Of a stretch of DNA of 64,000 bases, positions 10,181-22,146 are shown in pieces. Under the pieces are notes generated by a model. It made no database searches. It had not been told where the DNA came from and saw nothing but the letters and a program-made list of their open reading frames with translations. The DNA is taken from the NCBI GenBank assembly GCA_027924645.1, contig BSBN01001017.1:11496501-11560500 (forward strand), given 5' to 3'. The DNA is from Cunninghamia lanceolata (lineage: Eukaryota > Streptophyta > Pinopsida > Cupressales > Cupressaceae). Position numbers and translations under genes: made by a program. Position 1 is the stretch's first letter, and each line of letters begins with the position of its first letter.

Positions 10181-10870
10181 ATAGAGCTAGAAAAGGCTAA
10201 AATTCAAGAAGACAAATTCAAAAAGAGCTCCATACTTCTTCATGAAATTATTACAAATCAAAAGACTCCTAAGGATAAAGAAGGATTGGGACTTGAAAAG
10301 GGTGAAAATTCAAAAGTATGCAATGCTGGAAAGAAGAACAATAACCAAAATAAGGTTGCAGTCAAGAAGGGTAATAACAAACAAGTCTGGAACTAGAAGG
10401 AAAACTTCAAGAGGCCACCTACCAGACAACCAACTGCACAAAGGTACTCTAGTTACTGTTACTCTTGCAATAAATTTGGACATAAGGCTATGGAATGTAG
10501 AACTGGGATGAATCAAAATGTTCAATCATTCTCTAAGCAATGTTTTACATGTTAAAGAATTGGTCATAAAGCTAGTAAATGTAGAAATTAGATGATGAAT
10601 GGTTATAATAACGGTATGGTGGTTTCATTTTTCAATGGCTATTGTTATACATGCAATAGATTTGGGCATAAGTCAAATCAATGCAGATCCAAAATGAATG
10701 GAAGTTTGTTCAAAATGTTAGATGTTATGAATGGAACAAATTAGGACACATTGCTAAGGCTTGTAGAAGCAAGAATGTGAAAGTTGATCCAATAAAAAGG
10801 ACTGATTCTGTGAAGAAGGTGGATCCAATAGAGATAAAGAAAGAAATGGACAACGTATAGAAAAAGAAAG
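10181..10870 (+). pseudogene. Zinc-knuckle part of gag-like protein, element A
   Basis: This resumes relic A after element D. Charged sequence is followed by three CCHC knuckles in one frame: near 10457 (CYSCNKFGHKAMEC), 10541 (broken by TAA at 10553) and 10643 (CYTCNRFGHKSNQC). A fourth, near 10723, is in another frame with its second Cys replaced by Trp. Zinc knuckles bind nucleic acid in retroelement Gag. Multiple stops and a frameshift make it non-functional. B has a matching four-knuckle segment at 21200-21540 and H two knuckles. Confidence 0.78.
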
Positions 10871-11349
10871 AAGAAAATAAGGTGAATAATGAGGTTGTGC
10901 CATTATCTGGTGAAGATGTTTCCTCTAGACACTATGTTGAGAGCTTTGGCTTGGGGGGAGCTTTAATGGAAATCTTTCATCCCCTGCCAAAGAAATGGTG
11001 TTGATGCTTCAACACGTGGATATGTGATGCAGATCAATGCATTTGATCTATTGGAGAAAACACTAGTGAAAATATCTTATTGCAGAAGATTGTGGAGAAA
11101 TTAAAGGTGATTGTATAACAGTTGTAGCTTTGACAGCTTTATCTATTTGTGCATTGAATGCAAATTAGGTTTTACAAAAAAGGTTTATAAAGTGATCTCA
11201 CTCAACAAAAAGATTATTTGCAATTAAACTTTGAAGAGAGAAAGAATAGTAGAAGAGCAAGAAAAAGTGAAACAAACCCTTCCCAGAAGTGTTTGAAAGG
11301 TATTTATAGTTTCTATATTGCCCTAAATTTTTTCTACAGTATCTTGAAG
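10871..11349 (+). other. Linker between the gag-like ORF and ORF2, element A
   Basis: No open frame. A short segment reading SSRHYVESFGLGGALME resembles SSRN..KNFGSEGAALK in the matching linker of B, so this is shared family sequence and may be the tail of the gag-like protein. Confidence 0.5.
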
Positions 11350-12928
11350 ATGTTTACTTCACAAGTTGTAGAAGTAGTAGACCATCCCTGTTCTAAATTC
11401 AATAATCATCATTTCAAGTCTATGGAGACTGCTCTAGATGGTGCCTTTTTAGATATTCCATATGGTGTCTTACATATAGAGGATGTGAGGATGTATATCC
11501 ACACAAAGATGGAAGAATACAATCATGCAAAACTAGGAGAAGTTTGGGTCAATGAGCTAACCAATGGCAATTTTGACCTAAAATATGAGTACAATGCCTT
11601 AACAGAGAAGATGCTTAGGCTAAGTATGTATTGAGCCGCATCCATGATAAATTCTTGTGGCTAGATCTACCACATATGATAAGCAAGGAAGCCATTAGGG
11701 CTGTGATAGGGTTTTGCTCCACCAGAGCTATTCTAGCACTTAAATCAGTCAAAAATGATGTGGTGATGAAGCTCATCAGAGAAAAAATTGATAAGAGAGC
11801 CCTAACTATGAATGACATTGAAGACCCAACTGTGAAGTATGCATCTATGATGATTGGATACAAGATTTATTTCACCAATAGAGAAAACTCAGTCTCTACA
11901 ACTGCTATCTACACAGCGTATGAGATGGTAAGAAATGGTGAAAACTATGACCTGTTTGAACTACTAAGACAACAACTGCTTGAGAACCTACAGAAGACAA
12001 AAGATTCAAAGTATCCCTTCAAATTAAGTACTTTAGTTATTTGCTTATTTTTTTATTTCCTTAGAGAAATACCTAGTGCACAAAACATTGTATGGTTGGG
12101 ACACATTTTGGTAGAAGTATAGATCAGAGATCATCTAAACAAGATAGTAAATTTAGAGGCCCAAAATGTTGCACTCAAGGGTTTCTTCAAAAACTTCTAG
12201 AAGAAGATGCAAACAAGGGAAAGGATCCCTAAGAAGGTTGTGAAGAAATATAAGGAAGATATCATCTTCATGGTTAGTAAGGATGAATGCTACATGGAAG
12301 TAGTGGAGCCCAGAATAGTCTGGATTCTAGAAATGGGGTATGAGGTAGTAGAAGATATAATTGTAGGTCTTGTAGACCTAATTCTTAGCAAACCAAAAGA
12401 TACCTCAGAAAAACAATATGGAACCTATGAAGAAAAATCCACTAAAGTGAATCTAAAGAACATGGAGAGAGAAATTAAGAAGAATGTTGAGATGATGAGT
12501 TCTAGGGTTGAAGAGATGATGGCACCTAAGGGCCCTGCCATCATATTTGAAATCCAAGGGCATATTTGATACTCTAGAATAATCACCAAGCATTAGAAGA
12601 TCAACAAGGACTTCTACCTCCTCTGCTACTACTCCTAGATCCTCTGGAGCCATACCTATAGCATGTTAGGAGAAGAATGAAGCATCCAATGCTTCTTTGA
12701 AACAGTAGCCTTCCAAGAAAAGAAGGGTAAAAGAACAGGCAACATGAGAAAAATGCACAAGTCATGATGATGTTGAGGAAGAAAAGGAATAAGAAGGACC
12801 CAAGTTGGTCTGGAAAAAGGAAAAAGAGCCTCAAGTCTTTGGAGAAGAGACAAAAGTCAAAAGACAAAAAATGATATAGTTATAGAGTGTGAAGAAGATA
12901 GTGAAAAAGAAAAAGAAGGCTTCATATT
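11350..12928 (+). pseudogene. ORF2 of element A, large protein of unknown function
   Basis: It starts at ATG 11350 (MFTSQVVEVV). It aligns by eye through several hundred residues with ORF2 of B at 22147: GAF..-YG-LH-EDVR-YIH; YVLSRIHDKFLWL against YVLSQMHDAFMWL; RALTMNDIEDPTVKYASMM against RAMTINDITNLDVKFVAMM; CLFFYF; LSKPKDT..-YGTYEE against LSKPNDT..-FGTYDE. The frame shifts from 1 to 0 near 11630 and carries further stops (11632, 12120). After 12570 only Lys/Glu-rich remnants remain, and it is cut at 12928 by G1. I recognise no RT, integrase, protease or named family. Confidence 0.7.
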
Positions 12929-13750
12929 TGGTGCAGTCATGGCCAGAGGGTTTGAAGAATGAATTGTCCAAACCATGCAGCTAGAGTAAACACAATGGGA
13001 AAAACACTATCATATAATGCAATGGAAGATTCATATATTTATAATATCAAAGAATTACAATGCTCATATGCCAGTGATATGTGGACTACAATCAAAGGGC
13101 TCACAGGCCTTCCTTCCAGGTTACAATAGATATGTAAGATATGGCATTGAAGTGCCTTCCAGAAAGAAAATTAAACTCTAAATCACATTCTAAAACCACT
13201 GACTAAGAACTGCCCCCCTAATGCATCTAAGAGATCTATATATATCATCTTCAAGCTCAATTGGTCCTCTACATCAGTCACAAGAGGTTACAAACTCTAA
13301 TGAAAGATGTAGCATTTAGAAACAAGTAGGTAGGCCTACAACATATGTCACTGCTCCATAAATGGATGAAACATGGTACTGACCTCAAGGAATATCTACC
13401 TAATCCCAATTGCCATGTATGATGCTTCATTAGGCTCCACAAGTCACAGAAGTGCTCCATAAACCTTCTCCTTCCACCGACTGTCTAAATGCTCTATTTT
13501 GTGAAAGCTGATGATCTTCTAATAGCGATAAGTTTCTAGAATTAGATCAAAAACACCTGAAATATGAGTATGATGTAGATGATGATATGTAGATGCTAAG
13601 TCCTTCTTTGTGAGCTCTAATATGAAGATGCGGCAAAATACGGTACACAATGATGAAACTGCAAATGACTAAACTGAATTGAAAATGAAAGAAAAGAAAG
13701 AATGCAAATATTTTTTTGGTTGATGCAAGATTACTCTACAACCTGGGATG
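12929..13750 (-). repeat. 3' LTR of G1
   Basis: It matches 30190-30962 from TGGTGCAGTCATGGCC through TTTTTTTGGTTGATGCAAG to CTACAACCTGGGATG. No ORF. Confidence 0.85.
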
Positions 13751-13769
13751 CTCTTGCATTAGACACCTG

Positions 13770-16517
13770 GGGTTGTTGAAAAAGTGAGTCCCTCAGTTTG
13801 TTGGGGCTAGAGGAAAACCAAGGTGGTGTACCTCAGCCTGAGAAATCCATGATGTATCTTCTTCTAGTCTTCCTTTTCACCTCACTAGGTATTCTTTGTA
13901 CTACTTGCCTCTGGTGCTGCATCTAATTTTGCTATCCAGGATGTCCTCTATCTACTCTAATTGTTCTTGTGGTAACTGGTTCTTCAAACCATCTTCAATG
14001 TTGTCACTTTATTCCCCCTCATGATACTGATATAGGTCTACAATATTGAATATAGTTGATATACCCAATGTCTTCGATAACTCCACTTCATATGCATTTC
14101 CTAAATCAAATTTCTTAAGAATCTTACATGGTCCAAACTTCTTCATCTTTAGCTTGTTGTATGTCGCTAGTGGAAATCTCTCCTTTCTCAGATATACCAT
14201 TACTTCATCTGCAACTAAAAATTCTTTATGTCTCCTCTTCTCATCTACTTGCTCCTTATAGTTACTGTTCATCTCTTATAAATGCTTCCTGACTTGATCA
14301 TGTAATGTCTCCATGTATCCTACAAATTGTGTTGCTTCTACACTTCTCTTATTCTCTATATTGATGTCTCTCAACTCTACAACTCCTCTAGGTTTTGCTC
14401 CAATCACAACTTCAAATGGTGTCTTCCCTATACTCCTATTCACTGAATTATTGTATGCAAACATTGCTTGTGATAGAATTAGATCCCGATTTCCTACCTT
14501 GTCTCCTACTAAACATCCCAATAAGTTACTCGAACTCCTATTTACCACTTCAGCCTATCCATTTGTCTATGGGTGAAATGCTCAACTAAACTTTAGCTTT
14601 GTCTTCATCTTTTTCCACAATGGTCGTTAAAAGTATCCAATGAATCTTGTATCTCTATCTGAAACTATACTGTTAGGTAATCCATGCAATCTCATAATCT
14701 CCTTGAAAAATAGGTCAACAACATGCACCACATCAATTGTCTTCTTACAACGAATGAAATGTGACATCTTTGAAAATCTATCTACCACTACAAATATATA
14801 ATCATATCTCCTCTATGTTCTTGGCAAACCTCTGGTACTACCAAAGATTTATACAATCCAATATTTTCACTATTCCCTTTTGCAACTTGACAAACTCTAT
14901 AACTTTGCACAAACTTTCTTACATCCTTATGTATCTAAGGCCAAAAGTAACATTCACATACCAAAGATACTATCTTGTTAATCCCAAAATGTCTTGCTAA
15001 TCCACCACTATGCTTCTCCTTGATCAAATTATCTCTCATTGAACTTCTCAATATACACAACTGATTTACTTTGAACAACATATCCTCCTAAAAGAAATAA
15101 TCTAACCACTTACTTCTATCTATCAGAAAATTCCTTTTGCTCAATGCATTTGTAACTTTGTTTGACTTCCCAATCCTATGCTTCAATAGAAAGGTGTAAC
15201 TCTGCATGAACTCTACCCATCTCATATGTTTTTGATTCAACTTTCCTTGACTATTCAAATATTGTAAATCCTGACTATTAATGTACAATACAAATTCCTT
15301 TAGCAACAAGTAATGTCTCCACTTCTTCAAAGCTTGAATTATGGCATAGATCTCCTAGTCATAAACTGAATATCTTCTCCATACATCATTCAAATTCTCA
15401 CTGAAATATGCTACATGTCTCCCTTCTTGACTTAACACTGCTCCTATTGCATTTCCACTGGCATCACAATCTACTTGAAATACTATTAAAATTTGGTAAT
15501 GCTAACATTGGCTACTCTATCACCTTCTACTTCAATAACTCAAAACTCTTATTAGCTCCTAATGTCCACTTAAAATCCTTTCTATCATCCCTCACGGTCT
15601 ATGTCATTGGTGTGGATATTGAACTAAAATTTCTAATGAACTTCTAGTAGAAACTTGCTAGTCCATGAAATGATCTTACCTCTCCAATGCTCTCCAGTGT
15701 TGGCAATTCAACAATTGCTCTAACCAAGAACCTCAGGGTCCATCTTCAATCCTTCCATAGAAATCACAAATCCAAATATACCAATTATTTCTTCATGAAA
15801 CTATATTTCTTGATGTTTATCAACAATTTCTCTTCTCTCAATCTCTGTAATAGTTGTCTATTATGCCACACATGTTCTTCCCTTGTCTTACTGACAAATT
15901 AGAATGTTGTCCAATTATACAATAACAAACTTTCCCAAGAATTTCTTCAAAAACCCATTCAACAACCTCATTAAAGTACTTGATGCATTAGTCAATCCAA
16001 AAGGCATCACTAACCATTCATACAGTCCTTCATTTGTTTTAAGTGTAGTCTTCCACTCATCTCCTTATTTGATCATGATCTGATGGTATCTACTCTTCGA
16101 GTCTATCTTTGTGAAATACTTTGCTCCACTCAAACAATCCATGATGTCATCCATCCTTAGCAATGGAAATCTATACTTAACTATGATCTTATTGATTACT
16201 CTATAATTTGTACACATCCTCCATTCTCCATCTTTCTTCAGTGCTAATACTACAGGTACTACACATGGGCTTAAACTTTCTTTGATTAATCCTTTCCTCA
16301 ACAATTCTTGTATCTATCTATTTAGCTCTACATTCTATGCTGGTGTCATCTAGTGTGCTTCTTTGTTAGGAAAACTATCTTCAAGTATAAGGTCCATATG
16401 ATAACTGATACTTTAGATTGGTGGTAATCCTTCAGGTACATTATCTGATATGATGTCTTCATACTCTGTCAACAATTCAGTTATCTCCTCTGGCAGCAGT
16501 TCTTTTTTTTCTATGAT
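13770..16517 (-). pseudogene. G1 pol: RT, RNase H, integrase and chromodomain
   Basis: In minus-strand order: an RT N-terminal part near 16304-16065 (GLIKESLSPCVVPVVLALKK, then CTNYRVINK); an RT catalytic box near 15930 reading FVIV, stop, LDNIL in place of YxDDIL; RNase H about 15330-15088 (KWRHYLLLKEFVLYI, ending NALSKRN); a zinc-binding HSGGLARHFG region near 15000; an integrase core with SDRDTRF and TNG(stop)AEVVNR at about 14700-14540; a C-terminal domain 14548-14009 with one in-frame stop at 14276; and a chromodomain at about 13960-13826 (EDILDSK..YKEYLVR(stop)KG..EEDTSWI). TAG and TGA stops sit where Gln or Trp is expected. It is dead. Confidence 0.85.
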
Positions 16518-16522
16518 GTTTT

Positions 16523-17619
16523 TGTTGGCAAGAGACACTGCTAGACATGTCAAGTGTTGTCATTAATGGCAACTAAATCCTTCTTAGATATCTTCATCAT
16601 ATCATATGTTCATACCGGAAGTTAGATTGCAGATTTGTCTAAGTCCTGATAGACAAGAACAGGGCATATGACAGGGTTCAACATTTTGGTTCGCACTTCT
16701 CCACAGGTAATCACATTGTGTTGCAGATCTGAGGAAATGTTAAGGGATCTTAGGGCTACCTAAATCCAAGATTTTAGCCTCTGGTGATGAAGGGATTCTA
16801 AGTTACAAGTATATGAGTATCAGGTTTTGGATAAATAGTTCAGTCCAATGAAGAATAGGCTGACTTGGTGTTTGATCCTTGTGCGGATGAAGATAAGTGA
16901 TTGGTCAAGTAATTTATGAGATCTAGTGGTATTGGCCAACATGTGTGATGACTTGAATGTATAGCTTTTAGTCTGTATTGATATTTGGGCATGGATTTAG
17001 CTAACAAAATATATTTCTTAAAAAAAGGCCTTAAGTTCTTCTCAAGGCTGACTGCAGTTGATGTTATTTCATGTAGCAGATATATATGATCAATGGATTT
17101 GAGAATTTGTGAGTATAGTAGTGTGAATATGAAGGGATAAGTGTGAAGCATAGCATAATCAAGTGTGAAAGGAAGAGATCTAAGATCTGGATCATGGCAG
17201 AGCAGTGAAGCAGAGCAGAAAGAGATGAAGTGTGTAAATTTAGTATATTGTGCATAATTGGAATTGTAATTCTGCATTATTGAATGCTATTTTTTAGTTC
17301 AAACATTCTAATGAGCTTTTGTAATTAATTTGTAGGCAGTGAGCTCTGGGTAGTGTTCCCTAAAGGCATGTGCCTTTCTTATTTGTAATACTTTTAACAG
17401 AGTATAAATTTCTTGTGGGTTAACCCCCACCGTGGTTTTTCCCTTAACTAAGTTTCAACATAAAAATCTTGGTGTTCATGTGTTGTGATCTTGTTGTTTC
17501 TATTCTTGTGTTCATGCTTATTTCTATCGGATGTATGTGGTAAATTAATAAAGGAACAAATTAATAAGTTTTGCAAAACACTGATTCAACCCCCCTCTTA
17601 GTGTTCCTTAATCTCAACA
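16523..17619 (+). repeat. 5' LTR of element B
   Basis: 1,097 bp, ending CTCAACA. Near the end AACACTGA (17577-17584) and TTAGTGTT (17598-17605) form a hairpin with a C-rich loop, directly upstream of the primer site. Confidence 0.93.
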
Positions 17620-17621
17620 AT

Positions 17622-17633
17622 TGGTATCAGAGC
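17622..17633 (+). promoter_or_regulatory. Primer-binding site of element B
   Basis: TGGTATCAGAGC, an exact match to the initiator-Met tRNA complement, two bases after the LTR. Confidence 0.95.
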
Positions 17634-17639
17634 TAAGTT

Positions 17640-17998
17640 CCTTAGAAGAAGTTTAACAGCTTGAGGAAGATCTGGGAAGGTGTTTTCAATAGGTTCATTC
17701 AAGCATTCTGATGGCATCAATCAACAACTCCAAGTAGCTTTAAATGACCTTGATCTGTCTAGAGCAGAAATCAAAGATCTATAAGAGAACCTTAAAGATG
17801 CTAAAGATTTCATTGAGACCTTAAAGGGACAAATGAGCAAATCTAATGAAAAAAGAAGGGAGCTACTTCATAAGCTAGCAAACCTGAATGAAGACAATGA
17901 CACGGATGAGGCCCTAAAGGAGAAAACAAAAGAATGTGAGAATGTAACAAAAGAAGTTGTTGTCCTAAAACATGAGATGGAATCCGGGGTGATGAGAT
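17640..17998 (+). pseudogene. Gag-like protein of element B, N-terminal coiled coil
   Basis: Highly charged, heptad-like sequence (LNDLDLSRAEIKDL, EALKEKTKECENVTKEVVV) with one early stop. It is cut by the solo LTR at 17999 and resumes at 20797. It resembles the coiled-coil part of the H protein. Confidence 0.6.
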
Positions 17999-20796
17999 TG
18001 TAGGAGTCAAGGACAACACTGAGAGGGGGGGTGAATCAGTGTTGTGTGAAATTTCTAATCTTTTTACAAACTTTAACTTGCAGAGTACAAGGAGAGAGAG
18101 CTATCATTGATTTCTCACATACATGTGGACATAGCTAAGAATGAAAAACAAAAAACTCATGAGTAAAACATATATCCACAGAGAGAAGATCAAGACACAA
18201 GAATTGCATGAGTGGAAAACCCTCCAGGGGTAGAAAAATCACTCCAAAATTGCCTCACTGGATTAACTGAAAAACATGCCTCACTGGTAATACAAATTGT
18301 ATCTAGGAGCACCAACTCCAATACCAAACAGAAGCACCCACTTCCAATACTAATATACCTCACTGGTAAACAAATAGGTCTCACTGACCAACAAGCCTCA
18401 CTGGCTAATACAAGGCCTCACTGGCAAACTGAATCTTCACTGGAAGTAATAAACAATTTCAGAGGGACACTCTATTTCCATTCAATACAAAACATATGTC
18501 TGTCAAATGGCCATTCTATTCAAAATCAATCCATTTTCTGGATCCTCTCAACCACACTGCATACTCTGTATGTTTCATCTCTGTCTTACTAGTTTCAATG
18601 TCTTTGTTCAATTAAATTCATGATTCATGCACCTGATTATCATTGCAATTGCATATTGTCTTTCTGATCACCTTGTCAATCTCTGTATCTGTATTTGATC
18701 CCTGTCAATTCATCATTGATCTGCACAACATCACTCACATCATCTTATTAATCCACACAACTCTATAATCAAAGCATCTGTAATGTCATTAAATAAAATC
18801 TGAATATCCTTTCACAACCCATCACAATGCACTTTCAATAACCCTTCATATTCTCTTCTCTATTTTGATAAACAAAATATCTTCCCCTTAAAAAAATATA
18901 CGTCAATTCTATGCATTAAAAAAAAATCTTTTGATCTTCCTCTTCTCTGTACATGATCCTTCATATTCTTTGACATTTCAATTTGGACAATTTCTATATT
19001 CAATATTATCCCTACATAAAACATTTAGCAAAAATATATCTCCAAAAACAACTTCAATTAAATTCAATCATTTTGCCCCTGTCAAAAATAAAACAATAAC
19101 TCTTCAAATTCCTTTGTGCATTCACTTTCATCTTCATTGCATGATCCTTCATATCCATTTAAAAAATCACTGGATTACTTCAATTTTTCCATGTCAAAAA
19201 TGAAGAGCCTTCACAAAATGATTCACTTGCAAAAGATTTTTCATATTCCTCTGTATAAATATTTTCACCTTCTCAAACAAAATCATCTTTGTCTTCAAAA
19301 ACTATTCAAATTCTTCCCACACAAAAAATAAATCTTCATTAAAAAATCTCCAATCCTCCATAAATATTTTCCTTCAAAAAAATCTCCTTAAGAAATTTTT
19401 ATCTTTTTCTAACATCCAATATACAAAAATTTCTTCATAAGGATTTTTCTCATTTAGAAAAAAACAATAAAAATCTCCTTATAAAAGAAACTCCTTATGA
19501 CATAAGGGACCGACCAAAAAATTTTAAAAGGAAATTACTAAGTTTTTTAAAAAGAAACTTTTTATCTTTGATTCAGATTTCAAGACTTTCTAAACTCCTC
19601 ACAAATTTTTAATAGTATTTTTCCTTAATGCATCAGGCTCCTCTTAACCTTTTGGTGGTGATAGTTTTAAATTCAAAAAACATTGAAAGCCCGCCCATTT
19701 AGAAGACTTGCTCCATCGATGAAAAGGGAGGAAAGGGGCCGGTTGCCCTATGGAATTTAATGACTTAAGTTTACAACTTAAGTTCTTTCACCTGCTCAAC
19801 CAGTCATTTTCAAATTAGAACAAAAGCACCCCTTTTGTAAGTAAGTCAAGATTTTAGAATTTATTAAGAAACTTTGGGGTTACCAAAAAAAATATAAGCA
19901 TAGATGTCTCAAAAGACAAATCATTCTTAACAAATATGATTAGATATCTTTGCAGCTATGGCACACTAAAAATCATTGGCATATTCCATAACACTGTGAA
20001 TTTCTCAACATTGTACCAACCTAATCCTTCCTGTATCATAAAACATTGTTGATAGATTTTTGACATCAATCTTATATCATGCAAACTATTCCAACACTTC
20101 AACCAATACACCACATTATATTCAACCTATCATCAATGTCAACCTTGTCATGCTACCACTTTTGTTTTGGAACCAAATAAAAGAACCATGACATTGATTT
20201 CTTAATTGAGATCACACCAAATGCTTTGCAACTTATGATTCTGTTCCATGAGCTATCATAACAACATGATTTCATCTAACTGATCATCCAACAAGGCATC
20301 TACTTCAGACATAGTGTCATCATGAAGAATAATCACTGAGATCCATGACAAACCATATTACAACCAATATGATGAGCTGAAACATAATCCTCTGATTGAG
20401 ATCAACATAGCATCAAGAACCTTTCTATTAGAATGTACTTGCATCGACTTGTGATTCACTGCAATTCAACTGATCTGCATTGCTCTTGCATTATTGAAGC
20501 ATGTGAATTTTTTTGAACCAAGCCTATGAGGACATATAATGTCATTTATGTTAATCTTTGAGTTTTGTATTCAATAAACCTTATCACTGACTCCAACATC
20601 TGTATAGATCATTTCAAACAAAGATCATTTCATTGCTCTATCTTGATATTATGTCATAAACTTATCTTTGTTCCAACCCTGATGACCAAGCATTCACACT
20701 GACCAAGCTCCTGATTAGTGACCTTCAGATGTTTACTAGTATCAACCCAAGATCCTGCAAGACCTTTTTGACATCAATGACAATCTGACACCATTA
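17999..20796 (-). mobile_element. Solo LTR of the element H family
   Basis: 2,798 bp running TGTAGGAGTCAAGGAC to CTGACACCATTA, matching the LTRs of H end to end (52953-55568 and 57811-60530). Flanks GAGAT (17994-17998) and GAGAC (20797-20801) are a target duplication with one mismatch. There is no internal region, so it arose by LTR-LTR recombination after insertion into B. It keeps the terminal hairpin CAACACTGA/TCAGTGTTG (18014-18044) and many CCTCACTGG words. The ORFs inside are not genes. Confidence 0.9.
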
Positions 20797-21577
20797 GAGA
20801 CTAACTAAGGAAATTGAGGAAAGGAAAAAGACTAAAGAAAAACTAAATCAATCTCTGAAAGAAAGAATAGAAGAATGTTGCAGATTGGATAGGATAATTG
20901 GCCATCTAGAGTTTGACCTACAAGAAACCAGGGACAATGAGGAAGAACTTGAAAGATAAATTATTATTCTCAAGCATGACCTAGAAGCTGCAAATGAATA
21001 CAAAGAGAAGTTTAAGATAAGCTCAGCTAAACTTGAAGTGTTGCTTGATAGTCAGAAGATGGCAAATGATAAGCATACTCTAGGATATGAGAAAGGTGAA
21101 AGCATTGGATCTAGTCAAAGAAATCCTAAATCAAGGAATCAAAGAAATAGACCTAGAAGACCTCAGGTAAAACAATCTAATGCTCAAAGGTATTCATCCT
21201 TCAATGGAAATTGTTTCAATTACAATAAATTTAGTCATAGAGATACTCAGTACAGAAGTAGAGTGAATCAAAATGGTCCATCCTTCTCTGGTCAATGCTT
21301 CAATTGTAAAAGGTATGGTCATAGATCTAATGAATGCAGAAGTATGATGATGAACTACTCTAACAATAGAAGAGATGTCAATTCTTTCAATGGCTACTAC
21401 TTTGCATGCAATAGATTTGGACACATGGCTAATCAGTGCAGATCAAGAGGAAATCTAGTAAACGAACAAAGAAATGTTGTGTGCTTCAATTGTAATAGAT
21501 CCGGTCATGTTGTAAGATTCTGTAGAAGCAGGAATGATGATAGAAAAGGTCTGGTAAATAGAAACCAAAAATTGTAG
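20797..21577 (+). pseudogene. Gag-like protein of element B, zinc-knuckle part
   Basis: Charged coiled-coil remnants in shifted frames lead into a clean frame from 21038. It carries four knuckle units: a degenerate one (NCFNYNKFSHRDTQYR, two Cys changed to Tyr), CFNCKRYGHRSNEC, YFACNRFGHMANQC (first Cys changed to Tyr) and CFNCNRSGHVVRFC. It stops at 21575-21577. The likely role was RNA binding in a Gag-like particle protein; the usual copia gag core is not seen. Confidence 0.75.
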
Positions 21578-22146
21578 GGACAAGATAAAGGAAAGGGTAA
21601 AGTAAATGTGAATTAGATCCAGAATGAAATGAACAAAACATGGGTAAAGAAAAGTGAAGTGAATGATGGTGATGGGTCTGCAATGGAAGCTGGTGCTGTT
21701 AATTCCTCTAGGAATTGAAACAAGAACTTTGGCTCAGAGGGAGCTGCATTAAAAATATAATTCCCCCTGCTAGCAAGTGGGTGCCTGAATTTGGCATGAT
21801 GAATGAAGAAAGAGAAAATTATTGCAGATCTATTGAAGCAAAATTTGGAAGAAAAGAAGTTAATGCAATTGATTGCAGAGCAATTAAAGATTGATTGTAT
21901 GTAGAAATAGTGCAACCAGATGTATTAGGGTAGAGCATTTATTACAATGAAGAATTAGGTTTTGCAGAGGATAAAAGGTCATTCAGTCAAACATTTGAAT
22001 CACTTTGCATTCGAAGAGAATAAGGAGAAGAGCATCTGAGCTGAGACTTCAAGGATTTGGAGTGCAAAAAGTGAATTCAACAGCTAACCCTAACTGGTAA
22101 GAAAAAGGTATTCTCTATGAAACTCTCTGAATTTATAGTCTTTGAT
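21578..22146 (+). other. Linker between the gag-like ORF and ORF2, element B
   Basis: No open frame. It includes a segment like NFGSEGAALK that matches the linker of A. I see no RT, protease or integrase motif here, where pol would normally begin. Confidence 0.5.

Noticed and set aside
10310..10525. 71-codon minus-strand ORF
   Set aside because: Antisense shadow of the zinc-knuckle region of A.
11218..11349. Upstream extension of ORF2 of A to 11218
   Set aside because: Similarity to B begins at the ATG at 11350; the upstream part has no counterpart.
16840..17277. 145-codon minus-strand ORF
   Set aside because: Inside the B LTR; the matching frame in the other LTR (27565-27792) is shorter and broken.
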